Of a DNA stretch of 5,712 nt, positions 1 to 5,712 are shown in pieces. Positions within the stretch are counted from its first letter, which is position 1. Each line of letters starts with the position of its first letter. Source of the stretch: Gammaproteobacteria bacterium (lineage in GTDB: Bacteria; Pseudomonadota; Gammaproteobacteria; Steroidobacterales; JABDKV01); NCBI GenBank assembly GCA_029862285.1, contig JAOTXR010000162.1, forward strand, positions 1-5,712, in the 5' to 3' direction. A program made the translations under genes and the position numbers. The notes under the pieces are model-generated. The model did not search any database and was not told the DNA's origin. It saw nothing but the letters and a program-made list of their open reading frames with translations.

Positions 1-22
1 TCGGCGACGAGTAAATCGTAAT

Positions 23-71
23 GGGGACATTCTGCTTTTAGCGAATAAAACGCTAAAAGCAGAATGTCCCC
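23..71. repeat. Perfect inverted repeat, REP-like palindrome
   Basis: Two 21-base arms (23-43 and 51-71) are exact reverse complements and flank a 7-base AT-rich loop (44-50, aataaaa). The outer part of the left arm reads ggggacattctgctttt. The last 17 bases of the right arm recur at 111-127, so this is a repeated unit and not only a local hairpin. Short palindromes starting with GGGGAC resemble REP elements that REP-associated tyrosine transposases (RAYTs) are thought to spread in gammaproteobacteria. That assignment is inference, and no transposase gene is present here. The element lies just upstream of the pseudopilin operon. Confidence 0.85.
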
Positions 72-76
72 TTTTT
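23..76 (+). terminator. Possible intrinsic terminator formed by the palindrome
   Basis: The 21-bp stem is followed directly by five T's (72-76) on the + strand, the layout of a rho-independent terminator for a gene entering from the left. On the - strand the stem is not followed by a T run, so any termination would act only on + transcription. The stem is longer and more AT-rich in its upper half than a typical terminator, and it is clearly a repeat element, so the terminator role is a secondary reading. It could insulate the operon from an upstream + strand gene. Confidence 0.4.
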
Positions 77-98
77 CCCAGATTGGCGTCTTGAGCAA

Positions 99-695
99 AT
101 GGGAGCGAAGAAAAGCAGAATGTCCCCGATTCAGGCTGTGGGGTCACAGCAACGGCGCGGCTACACTCTGCTCGAGCTCGTTATCGTGGTCTCTGTCCTG
201 GGGATCATCGCTGCCATTGTCGTCCCCAATACCGGTGCAGATTCGGACGAAAAACTCCGCCTGGCTGCCGAAGAGGTCGCCGGCGCGATCCGCTTCGCCC
301 GCAGCGAAACATTACGCACTGGCGAGGTGCACGGACTCACGGTCAGTCAGGTCACACAAAAGGTAACGGTCAAGAAATACGACGTTACAACCGACCCCAT
401 CAGCTCGCTCGGAACACTGATCCACCCCATCGACAAGCAACCTTATGATTTCAATGTCAACACCAAGTCGACCACTCGCGGTGTCACCATCAGCAATAGC
501 CAGGACGTGTTTAGCTACACCGGACTCGGCGAACGCAGAAGCCTGATCTTCGACGCCTATGGCACTCCCAAGTGGATAGTTGGCTCCGGCCCGACCACTT
601 ACCTGCTAAGTGACAGCAATATCGAGCTGAGTTTCAAAGGCCAACAACGCGTCGTGCGTGTGGCCGCGATTACCGGCCGAGTGACGGTCCAATGA
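99..695 (+). CDS. GspH/FimT-like minor pseudopilin
   Basis: A 198-residue protein with a class III prepilin leader that ends SQQRRG, cleaved before Tyr22. The mature end YTLLE has the conserved Glu at +5, followed by a hydrophobic helix (about residues 22-43) ending VVPN. The next segment, with AEEVAGAIRFARSE, is the amphipathic helix typical of FimT/GspH. The C-terminal part has a FDAYGTPKW strand-turn and ends GRVTVQ, like the GspH beta-sandwich. Family role: a minor pseudopilin that helps prime assembly of the pilus or pseudopilus in the inner membrane. The start is uncertain. ATG 99 gives a 21-residue leader, while ATG 120 gives a 14-residue leader and also lies in frame; neither has a strong Shine-Dalgarno. 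A REP-like half-site (111-127) lies within the leader. The stop overlaps the next start (ATGA). MshC of MSHA pili is a possible closer relative. Confidence 0.88.
   Translation: MGAKKSRMSPIQAVGSQQRRGYTLLELVIVVSVLGIIAAIVVPNTGADSDEKLRLAAEEVAGAIRFARSETLRTGEVHGLTVSQVTQKVTVKKYDVTTDPISSLGTLIHPIDKQPYDFNVNTKSTTRGVTISNSQDVFSYTGLGERRSLIFDAYGTPKWIVGSGPTTYLLSDSNIELSFKGQQRVVRVAAITGRVTVQ
111..127 (+). repeat. Third half-copy of the REP-like arm
   Basis: The 17 bases aaaagcagaatgtcccc match positions 55-71 exactly, in the same orientation, 56 bases downstream. The copy lies inside the first coding region, where it covers the leader peptide around Met8 and supplies the internal ATG at 120-122. No partner arm of opposite orientation follows it, so it is a single arm. 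It may be a remnant of a larger element or a half-site. Confidence 0.75.
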
Positions 696-1120
696 TCCGT
701 TGGCGAGCGCAAACCGGCCTGACGCTCGTGGAGGTACTCGTGACCATTGTGCTCCTGAGCGTCCTCCTGGTTCCTGCAATCCAGGCGCTGCGAACCGGGG
801 TCACGGGAACGGGCATTCACGCTGACGTCGCGGCTGCTCACTATCGAGTGACATCGCGACTTGAGGAGCTGCTCGCCGAGCCCTTTTCGGAACTTGTGGA
901 TGCGGCCATGGCAGCGGGCGCACCGACAGTTCTGAGCAGTTACTCAGATGCTGCCGGGCCACCGGGCCGTATGCTCGTCTACCTGTCCCTGTACGACGGC
1001 GACAACGCCGATGCCGACGGCAACCCGTTCACAGGTGTTGATCCGGACCTGCTGTGGATTCGCGTTGATATAGAAGGCAGCGTGCATACGCTGCAAACGA
1101 TCCGAGCCAGCGGGTACTAG
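692..1120 (+). CDS. PilV/GspI/MshD-like minor pseudopilin
   Basis: A 142-residue protein. A short basic leader, MIRWRAQTG, is cleaved before Leu10. The mature end LTLVEVLVTIVLLSVLLVP has Glu at +5 and one hydrophobic helix with the Pro near +19 seen in PilV and GspI. After it come a helical stretch (RVTSRLEELLAEPF) and a small beta-rich domain ending in VHTLQTIRASGY. The pattern fits PilV/GspI/MshD minor pseudopilins, which join the tip complex with their FimT-, PilW- and PilX-like partners. A loop at residues 102-117 (DGDNADADGN onward) has the spacing of a calcium-binding Asp loop. ATG 692 overlaps the previous stop in ATGA, so translation is probably coupled. The sequence does not separate PilV from GspI or MshD. 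Confidence 0.85.
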   Translation: MIRWRAQTGLTLVEVLVTIVLLSVLLVPAIQALRTGVTGTGIHADVAAAHYRVTSRLEELLAEPFSELVDAAMAAGAPTVLSSYSDAAGPPGRMLVYLSLYDGDNADADGNPFTGVDPDLLWIRVDIEGSVHTLQTIRASGY

Positions 1121-1122
1121 TG

Positions 1123-2100
1123 ATGAACCGCTACGACCGGGAATCGCCCGGCTTCACCCTGATCGAGTTGCTGATTGCTCTCGCCCTGGCCAGTCTGATT
1201 CTTGTTGCGACAAGCGGCCTCGTAAACAACGCGGTTGGAACCGAAAGGCTTGTCACAGAGCGAAATCAACTCCAAAGAGACGCCCGCTTCGCAATGCAGC
1301 GAATGGCCCGGGCAGTGCGTGAAACGCCCCAGCTCATTCTGCCAATGCCTGACAAGCCGGATACAGACTGGCGCGAAAACGTCCGCGAAGAGACCATCCC
1401 GGCCTCTGCGCCGGAGGGCAGCAGCATCAAAGCGACGGCCGTTCTCGCAGTATGCCTGAGCGCGACAGTGGACCTCGACGGCGACGGTTTTCCTGACGCC
1501 GATAACGATCGCGATGGCCGTCTCGATGAGGACTACCCTGCCGATATTGCCTACGACTTTGACCCCGGGATTCACCTGATCGACGACGGCGGCGACGGAT
1601 TCGTTGACGAAAGTTTCTCGGACAACGACGACGATGAGCGCCTCAACGGCAACAACGAAGACCCGCTCAATGGCATCGACGATGACGGCGATGGTGTTAT
1701 CGACGAGGATCCTGGCGCCGACATGAATGCCGATGGTGCGCCGGGGCTCGCCGGAGTCGACGACGACAATGATGGCCAGGTTGACGAAGGCAGCGCGAAC
1801 GACGATGACGAAGACGGCGTTGTCGATGAAGACTGGCTGGATGCGGTTGTCTTCTATCTGCAAGGCGACTCTTTGATCGAACGGCACCCGGTACCGTGGG
1901 ACGAAACTGCGAACGGCTTCGTCAGCGGCCGCGACTTTTTGGAATCCGTTATTGCCGAGCGCGTTACGCGATTCCGCGTCGAACGGCCGGTGCCCGGTGG
2001 CTCCGGCGCGCAGCTCGTCGATCTTACGCTCGAGCTAACCGGACCAACCGGGCGTGTCGTCAGCCTGAGCAGTCGCGTCCGCGTCGGCGGTGCATTGTGA
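1123..2100 (+). CDS. PilW/GspJ-like minor pseudopilin with Asp-rich insert
   Basis: A 325-residue protein, long for the PilW/GspJ family because of an acidic insert. The leader MNRYDRESPG is cleaved before Phe11. The mature end FTLIELLIALALASLILV has Glu at +5 and a hydrophobic helix to about residue 32. NQLQRDARFAMQRMARAVRE (about 47-66) is the characteristic PilW/GspJ helix. Residues 117-237 are an Asp/Gly-rich insert with five DxxGDGxxDE-like motifs. The typical core then resumes (WLDAVVFYLQGDSLIERHP) and ends in beta strands (VDLTLELTGP, SLSSRVRVGG). ATG 1123 was chosen over GTG 1120 because it is the stronger start codon; both lie next to the TAG of the previous gene. Expected role: minor pseudopilin of the initiation/tip complex, probably calcium-dependent. 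MshO is the matching MSHA protein. Confidence 0.86.
   Translation: MNRYDRESPGFTLIELLIALALASLILVATSGLVNNAVGTERLVTERNQLQRDARFAMQRMARAVRETPQLILPMPDKPDTDWRENVREETIPASAPEGSSIKATAVLAVCLSATVDLDGDGFPDADNDRDGRLDEDYPADIAYDFDPGIHLIDDGGDGFVDESFSDNDDDERLNGNNEDPLNGIDDDGDGVIDEDPGADMNADGAPGLAGVDDDNDGQVDEGSANDDDEDGVVDEDWLDAVVFYLQGDSLIERHPVPWDETANGFVSGRDFLESVIAERVTRFRVERPVPGGSGAQLVDLTLELTGPTGRVVSLSSRVRVGGAL
1471..1833 (+). repeat. Aspartate-rich calcium-binding-like repeats in the PilW-like protein
   Basis: The insert at residues 117-237 of the third gene contains at least five related motifs: DLDGDGFPDADNDRDGRLDE (117-136), DDGGDGFVDE (154-163), DDDGDGVIDED (186-196), DDDNDGQVDE (213-222) and DDDEDGVVDED (227-237). 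The D-x-D-x-D-G-x-x-D-E spacing resembles thrombospondin type 3 and EF-hand-like loops that bind calcium. At DNA level the stretch is rich in GAC and GAT codons, so it also reads as a long open Val/Ile-rich frame on the opposite strand, which is an artefact. Calcium binding is inferred from the spacing. Confidence 0.8.
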
Positions 2101-5100
2101 GGGGACTGTCCGCAAAGGGGACTGTCCCTGATCCCAAGTCTCAACGCGGTTACCTGCTGATCACCGTCGTGGTGGCGCTGTTTCTAATCGCATCTGTGGC
2201 AATGTTGCTCAACTACGACTCCGCGATAAGCGCCAACGCATCAAGCGGCGAGCTGGAAGCCGCACGTGCCCGATACGTCGCCGAAGCAGGTATGCAGCAT
2301 GCGCTGTGGCGAGCTGAAAAAAATGCATGCATGGGCGACATCACGATATCGGCAGCACCACTCGGTTCCGATAACTACACAGCGACCGTAACGGGCGCCG
2401 CTGCCGGAAGCACCTACATATTGACCGCCGACCAGGATGCGTGGATCCGCAGCGACGATGTGACCAGAAACAATGGCACGAGCACCTCAAACCATGTCAA
2501 GTTCCAGCTGGGAATAGTCGAACAGGTACTCACACGGTTCGATTTATCGTCACTCCCGGCGAACGCGCAGATCACTTCGGCCACCGCCTGGTTTCATCTG
2601 AAGGATCTCAAGAACCATCCCGAAGGCGCGATCACGATTCACGAAATCACGTCCGACTGGACAGAGACGGCGGTCACCTGGGACACGTTCGCCGGCGCAT
2701 ATCGAAATGAGCGGCTCGGTATGGTCCCGGCTCAGGACGTCGGTGACGTGTGGGTCGCGATCAACCTCACGGGCCAGGTACAAGCCTGGGTCAACGGCCA
2801 GCCGAATTTCGGCATTCTGTTTGATACTCAGGCCGAAGGTATTCACACGGAATACACGGCACGAGAAGACGGCAATGATCCACCGCGGCTCGAAGTCGTT
2901 GTCGGCAGTGGACCGGCATCACCTGTGACTATCCAGGCGACCGGCACGCTCGCCGGTGGTGTGACACGCACTTTGCATCGGCCTGTCGCTGCCGCCTACC
3001 AACCGCCGGCAGCAGTGACCTTGCAGCTCGGCACCGATCCGGGTGGCGATGCCATGCTGGACTCTTTCTACCCCCGCAACTACGGCGGGCAAGACTTCGT
3101 CCAGGTGAACGAGGACCCCTCCTGGTATCAGCGGCCATTGTTCAGGTTCGGCCTCGGTGGCGTCCCTGCGAGGGCTAAAGTGCTCTCGGCGAAGCTCGAG
3201 CTGCGACTGCGGAATATCGTGGTGCCGGGTAATGCCACAGTACATCGTGTAACCCGGAGTTGGGTCGAAGGCACCAAGAGCGGCACGGGTACGTCGGATG
3301 GGGCCGACTGGGATACCTACGATGGCACGAGCAGCTGGACCACAGCGGGTGGCGACTTCGACGCAACCGCAGTCGCTGACGCAAAGGTCACGTCGACAGA
3401 TACCTGGATCAACTGGGAGATCGGTCCTCTGGTCGAGGACTGGCTGGCTGGTGAAGCCAACAATGGCCTGATGATCAAGTCTGACGGGGTGCTGCAAGAA
3501 GCCGAGTTCTACTCCAGGGAGGAGGTCGATGCCACGCTTCGACCGAAGCTGACGATTATCTACGCCTGCGAATGCGGCAACGCGTGCATGGCGCCGCTGG
3601 GGTCTGGCAAAGTCCTGATGATCGTGGGCGACGAAGTCAATCCATCGCCCGACGACCTGGCCGCCAGGTCGATGATGGAATCCTGGGGATACACGGTCAC
3701 ATTCCTTGACGATAACGCAGGTCAGACCGGTCTCGATTCCGAAACAGCCGTCAGTGACCTGGTCTACATTGCCGACAGCGTGTCCAGCAGCACCATTGGT
3801 CTGAAACTCACGAATCTCGACAAGGGCATCGTGAATCAAAAGGGCAACCATAACCTGGAGCTGGAAATCGCAGACGGCAAGGGCTCGCCGGTTGGAAACG
3901 CCGTGAACGTGGCCGACACCAATCACGACATCACGCGGCCGTTTGCTGCTGGGCCTCTGTCTATCTACAGCGCCGACATGGAATTACTCACAATGCCGGC
4001 GACTGTCGCCGCTGGCGTGCAAACGCTGGCCGATGTGGCAGGCATCGGCAGTCTGGTTGTAATGGACACCGGCGCGATCGACCTGTCCGGCAACCCCATT
4101 GCCGGACGTCGCGTGGTGCTGCCGCTGGGGAGAGAAGAAAGCTTCAACTGGAACTATCTCAATGGCAACGGACGATTGCTGGTGCAGCGGTCACTCGCCT
4201 GGGCGGTCATGCCGCCAGATACTGGCAGCCCCAAAAGACTTTTATTCGTTGTAGGGAACGACGCCAGTCTAACAACTGAGGAATTGGCGCACAGGAAGTT
4301 GATCGAAGGCTGGGGATACGTTGTTGAGATTATCGACGACGATGCCAGTCAGGCCGACTTCAATACCGCGGCAGCCAATAATGACGCCGCCTATGCGACG
4401 AATGACATCACCGCAAGTCGCCTCAGCACCAAGCTCGTTGACGCCACGATCGGCGTGATTACGTCAGAGGACAATCTTTCCGACGAATTCGGATTGTCGT
4501 CCAGCATCGGCTGGGACAGCGGAACAGTAGTTGAGATTAACGACAACACGCACTACATCACCTCGCCGTTTGCGACCGGGTTGCTGACAATCTTCTCCGA
4601 ATCCGAATCTTTGGCTTACGTGACCGGAACGCTCTCCCCCGATCTCGGACAGCTTGCGAGCTCCTCGTCAGGCTACGGTATTGTGACGCTGGACGCCGGC
4701 GCAACAATGTTCGGCGGTGGTTCCGCCGCTGGGCGGCGAGTACAGCTGCCTTGGGGTGGGAGCCCCTCACTCGCACCGAAGGATCTGAACGCAGACGGGC
4801 TTACGATCCTGAAACGTGCGATTGAATGGGGTGCAAATGTACCCAGTGGTGGCAAGAACATCCTGCTCGTGGTTGGCGATCCTGCAAACCTTACATCCGA
4901 GCAAACGGATAAGAAATTGCTGATGGAAGGCTGGGGTCACAGCGTAACGCTGATTGCAACGAGCGAGGATCAAGCGGCATTCGATACTGCAGCCGCCAGT
5001 GTGGATGTCGTTTATGTACCAGAACTCGGTACGACTCCAATGAATGAACTGGACACAAAAGCAGACAACCTCACGAAGGGCGTGATGACCGAGGAAGCCA

Positions 5101-5712
5101 GACGCACGCTAATGCTGGGCAGTTTCTCGTTACTTCCGTTCGTCGACACCGATTCGATCAACATCACCGACAACACGCATTACATCACCGAGACTCTGTC
5201 AATCGGTAATGTGCAACTATCCACGGCGGTCCAGTCCATGTGGGTGCTTACGGGCACCCTGGCAGATGACCTGCATGTCCTCGGCGAATTGAGCGGCACC
5301 GATCCCGCCCTTGCGTATCTCGATGCGGGTGAGCTGCGCAATGACAGCACGCCGGCGCCCGCGCGCCGCGTCAAGCTGCCGTGGGGTGCCTACAATTTCA
5401 ACGTCAACCTGCTGACCAACGATGCGCTGGAGATTATGAAGCGCGCTATTGAGTGGGGCGCTGAAGCTGGTAGCGGCCCTATCGCGCACTGGAAACTGGA
5501 CGAGACCAGTGGAACCACGGCGGTCGACTCGGTTGGCGGACACGACGGCACGTTGACCAATGGCCCGGCGTGGGTCGCAGGTCAAATCGATGGTGCGCTT
5601 GATTTTGATGGATCCAATGATTTGGTATCCATACCCCACCACGCCATTTTTACACAAGTTCCCATGACAGTTTCTGCTTGGTTTAAGCTAAATACTCTGC
5701 CGACGACGAGAT
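2097..5712 (+). CDS. Giant PilX/GspK-like pseudopilin with DNRLRE and LamG domains, partial at right edge
   Basis: Open for 1205 codons with no stop before the window ends. The leader ends KSQRG, cleaved before Tyr19; the mature end YLLITVVVALFLIASVAMLL is hydrophobic but has Thr, not Glu, at +5, as in GspK-like proteins that lack this residue. AEAGMQHALWRAEKN (62-76) is the PilX/MshP-type helix. Then come a DNRLRE-type domain (about 105-270), a second one (about 307-489), a CECGNAC linker (491-497), three tandem repeats of about 200 residues (504-704, 713-915, 919-1124), and the start of a LamG/concanavalin-like domain from 1127 (AHWKLDETSG, ALDFDGSNDLVSIP). DNRLRE and LamG domains are extracellular beta-sandwich folds linked to adhesion or glycan binding, so this looks like a tip-displayed adhesin. 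GTG 2097 overlaps the previous stop (GTGA) and is the only conventional start that leaves a leader. Two REP-like repeats encode part of that leader. It may be an MshP-MshQ-like fusion. Confidence 0.85.
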   Translation, partial: MRGLSAKGTVPDPKSQRGYLLITVVVALFLIASVAMLLNYDSAISANASSGELEAARARYVAEAGMQHALWRAEKNACMGDITISAAPLGSDNYTATVTGAAAGSTYILTADQDAWIRSDDVTRNNGTSTSNHVKFQLGIVEQVLTRFDLSSLPANAQITSATAWFHLKDLKNHPEGAITIHEITSDWTETAVTWDTFAGAYRNERLGMVPAQDVGDVWVAINLTGQVQAWVNGQPNFGILFDTQAEGIHTEYTAREDGNDPPRLEVVVGSGPASPVTIQATGTLAGGVTRTLHRPVAAAYQPPAAVTLQLGTDPGGDAMLDSFYPRNYGGQDFVQVNEDPSWYQRPLFRFGLGGVPARAKVLSAKLELRLRNIVVPGNATVHRVTRSWVEGTKSGTGTSDGADWDTYDGTSSWTTAGGDFDATAVADAKVTSTDTWINWEIGPLVEDWLAGEANNGLMIKSDGVLQEAEFYSREEVDATLRPKLTIIYACECGNACMAPLGSGKVLMIVGDEVNPSPDDLAARSMMESWGYTVTFLDDNAGQTGLDSETAVSDLVYIADSVSSSTIGLKLTNLDKGIVNQKGNHNLELEIADGKGSPVGNAVNVADTNHDITRPFAAGPLSIYSADMELLTMPATVAAGVQTLADVAGIGSLVVMDTGAIDLSGNPIAGRRVVLPLGREESFNWNYLNGNGRLLVQRSLAWAVMPPDTGSPKRLLFVVGNDASLTTEELAHRKLIEGWGYVVEIIDDDASQADFNTAAANNDAAYATNDITASRLSTKLVDATIGVITSEDNLSDEFGLSSSIGWDSGTVVEINDNTHYITSPFATGLLTIFSESESLAYVTGTLSPDLGQLASSSSGYGIVTLDAGATMFGGGSAAGRRVQLPWGGSPSLAPKDLNADGLTILKRAIEWGANVPSGGKNILLVVGDPANLTSEQTDKKLLMEGWGHSVTLIATSEDQAAFDTAAASVDVVYVPELGTTPMNELDTKADNLTKGVMTEEARRTLMLGSFSLLPFVDTDSINITDNTHYITETLSIGNVQLSTAVQSMWVLTGTLADDLHVLGELSGTDPALAYLDAGELRNDSTPAPARRVKLPWGAYNFNVNLLTNDALEIMKRAIEWGAEAGSGPIAHWKLDETSGTTAVDSVGGHDGTLTNGPAWVAGQIDGALDFDGSNDLVSIPHHAIFTQVPMTVSAWFKLNTLPTTR
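2101..2129 (+). repeat. Tandem REP-like repeats in the leader of the giant pseudopilin
   Basis: The 11-base unit ggggactgtcc occurs at 2101-2111 and again at 2117-2127, offset by 16 bases. The second copy extends to a perfect small palindrome, gggac-t-gtccc (2118-2128). The unit shares its GGGGAC start with the repeat at 23-71 but differs afterwards, so it looks like a second REP-like family. It lies right after the GTG start and encodes leader residues from about Gly3 to Pro11 (GLSAKGTVP), ahead of the prepilin cleavage site at Gly18. Confidence 0.75.
3606..5468 (+). repeat. Three tandem copies of an unnamed domain of about 200 residues
   Basis: Copy 1 spans residues 504-704, copy 2 713-915 and copy 3 919-1124 of the fourth gene. 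Each opens with a hydrophobic strand and glycine turn (VLMIVGDE, LLFVVGND, ILLVVGDP). A helix follows, ending in MESWGYTV, IEGWGYVV or MEGWGHSV. In the middle lies NVADTNHDIT, EINDNTHYIT or NITDNTHYIT. Each copy closes with GRRVVLPLG, GRRVQLPWG or ARRVKLPWG and a final helix ending RSLAWAV, RAIEWGANV or RAIEWGAEA. The strand-helix-strand opening resembles Rossmann/flavodoxin-like folds such as class I glutamine-amidotransferase-like or ThuA-like domains. No cysteine occurs in any copy, so a cysteine-based amidotransferase activity is unlikely. The fold is inferred; the repetition is seen directly. Confidence 0.8.

Noticed and set aside
1..21. Tail of an upstream gene ending at TAA 12-14 or TAA 19-21
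   Set aside because: Only four to six codons are visible and two frames end within 10 bases, so neither can be supported, although the terminator-like hairpin just after would fit such a gene end.
72..98. Promoter between the palindrome and the first gene
   Set aside because: No pair of -35 and -10 boxes with sensible spacing is visible in this short stretch.
23..127. A minimal CRISPR array made of the three arm copies
   Set aside because: The copies alternate in orientation, the first two form a hairpin, and there are no regular spacers, so a palindromic repeat element explains them better.
64..366. A 100-codon + strand frame overlapping the first gene
   Set aside because: It reads a different frame of the FimT-like gene, gives a Ser-rich product without motifs, and starts inside the palindromic repeat.
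1120..1122. GTG as the start of the PilW-like gene
   Set aside because: The ATG that follows at once is the better codon and changes only one residue. GTG remains possible because it overlaps the TAG of the previous gene by one base.
1117..1887. A 256-codon open frame on the - strand, rich in Val and Ile
   Set aside because: It is the mirror of the GAC/GAT-rich Asp repeats of the PilW-like gene, which read as GTC/ATC on the other strand. It has no recognisable domain, and the + strand frame has clear family motifs.
2919..3926. A 335-codon open frame on the - strand
   Set aside because: It lies fully antisense to the DNRLRE and repeat region of the fourth gene, shows no recognisable motif, and has no place in the gene order.
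5217..5657. A 146-codon open frame on the - strand near the right edge
   Set aside because: It is antisense to the third repeat and LamG start of the fourth gene, which carry conserved motifs. It has no domain signature.

Overview
The window carries four tightly packed genes on the + strand, all reading left to right, plus several copies of short palindromic repeats. The first three genes encode minor pseudopilins of the type IV pilus / type II secretion superfamily. The fourth encodes a very large pseudopilin-headed surface protein that is still open at the right edge. Base composition is moderately GC-rich. The FimT-PilV-PilW-PilX gene order and the REP-like repeats built on GGGGAC suggest a gammaproteobacterium, perhaps an environmental lineage. 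That placement is inferred from style, with no marker gene to confirm it.

Layout. Bases 1-98 are intergenic and hold a perfect 21-bp inverted repeat (23-71) followed by five T's. A 17-base copy of its right arm recurs at 111-127, inside the start of the first gene. Gene 1 (99-695) is a GspH/FimT-like pseudopilin. Gene 2 (692-1120) is PilV/GspI-like. Gene 3 (1123-2100) is PilW/GspJ-like and carries an aspartate-rich, calcium-binding-like insert of about 120 residues. Gene 4 (2097-5712, no stop) begins with a PilX/GspK-like prepilin segment. It continues with two DNRLRE-type domains, a cysteine cluster, three tandem copies of a domain of about 200 residues, and the start of a LamG-like lectin domain. 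No stretch over 300 bases lacks a gene.

How the genes fit together. Adjacent genes overlap or nearly touch (ATGA, TAGTGATG, GTGA), which points to one operon with translational coupling. Each product has a class III prepilin leader ending in Gly, so all should be processed by the prepilin peptidase and enter one pseudopilus. In known systems the FimT/PilV/PilW/PilX (or GspH/I/J/K) set forms a priming tip complex. The fourth protein would then display its large carbohydrate-binding or adhesive domains at the tip. The order resembles mshC-mshD-mshO-mshP-mshQ of MSHA pili, with gene 4 looking like an MshP head joined to an MshQ-like LamG body. No major pilin, assembly ATPase, platform protein or secretin is in view, so the system type is not settled.

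The most notable points are the unusual architecture of gene 4, its three unnamed repeated domains, and palindromic repeats lying inside the cleavable leader peptides of genes 1 and 4, where inserted residues should be removed during maturation.
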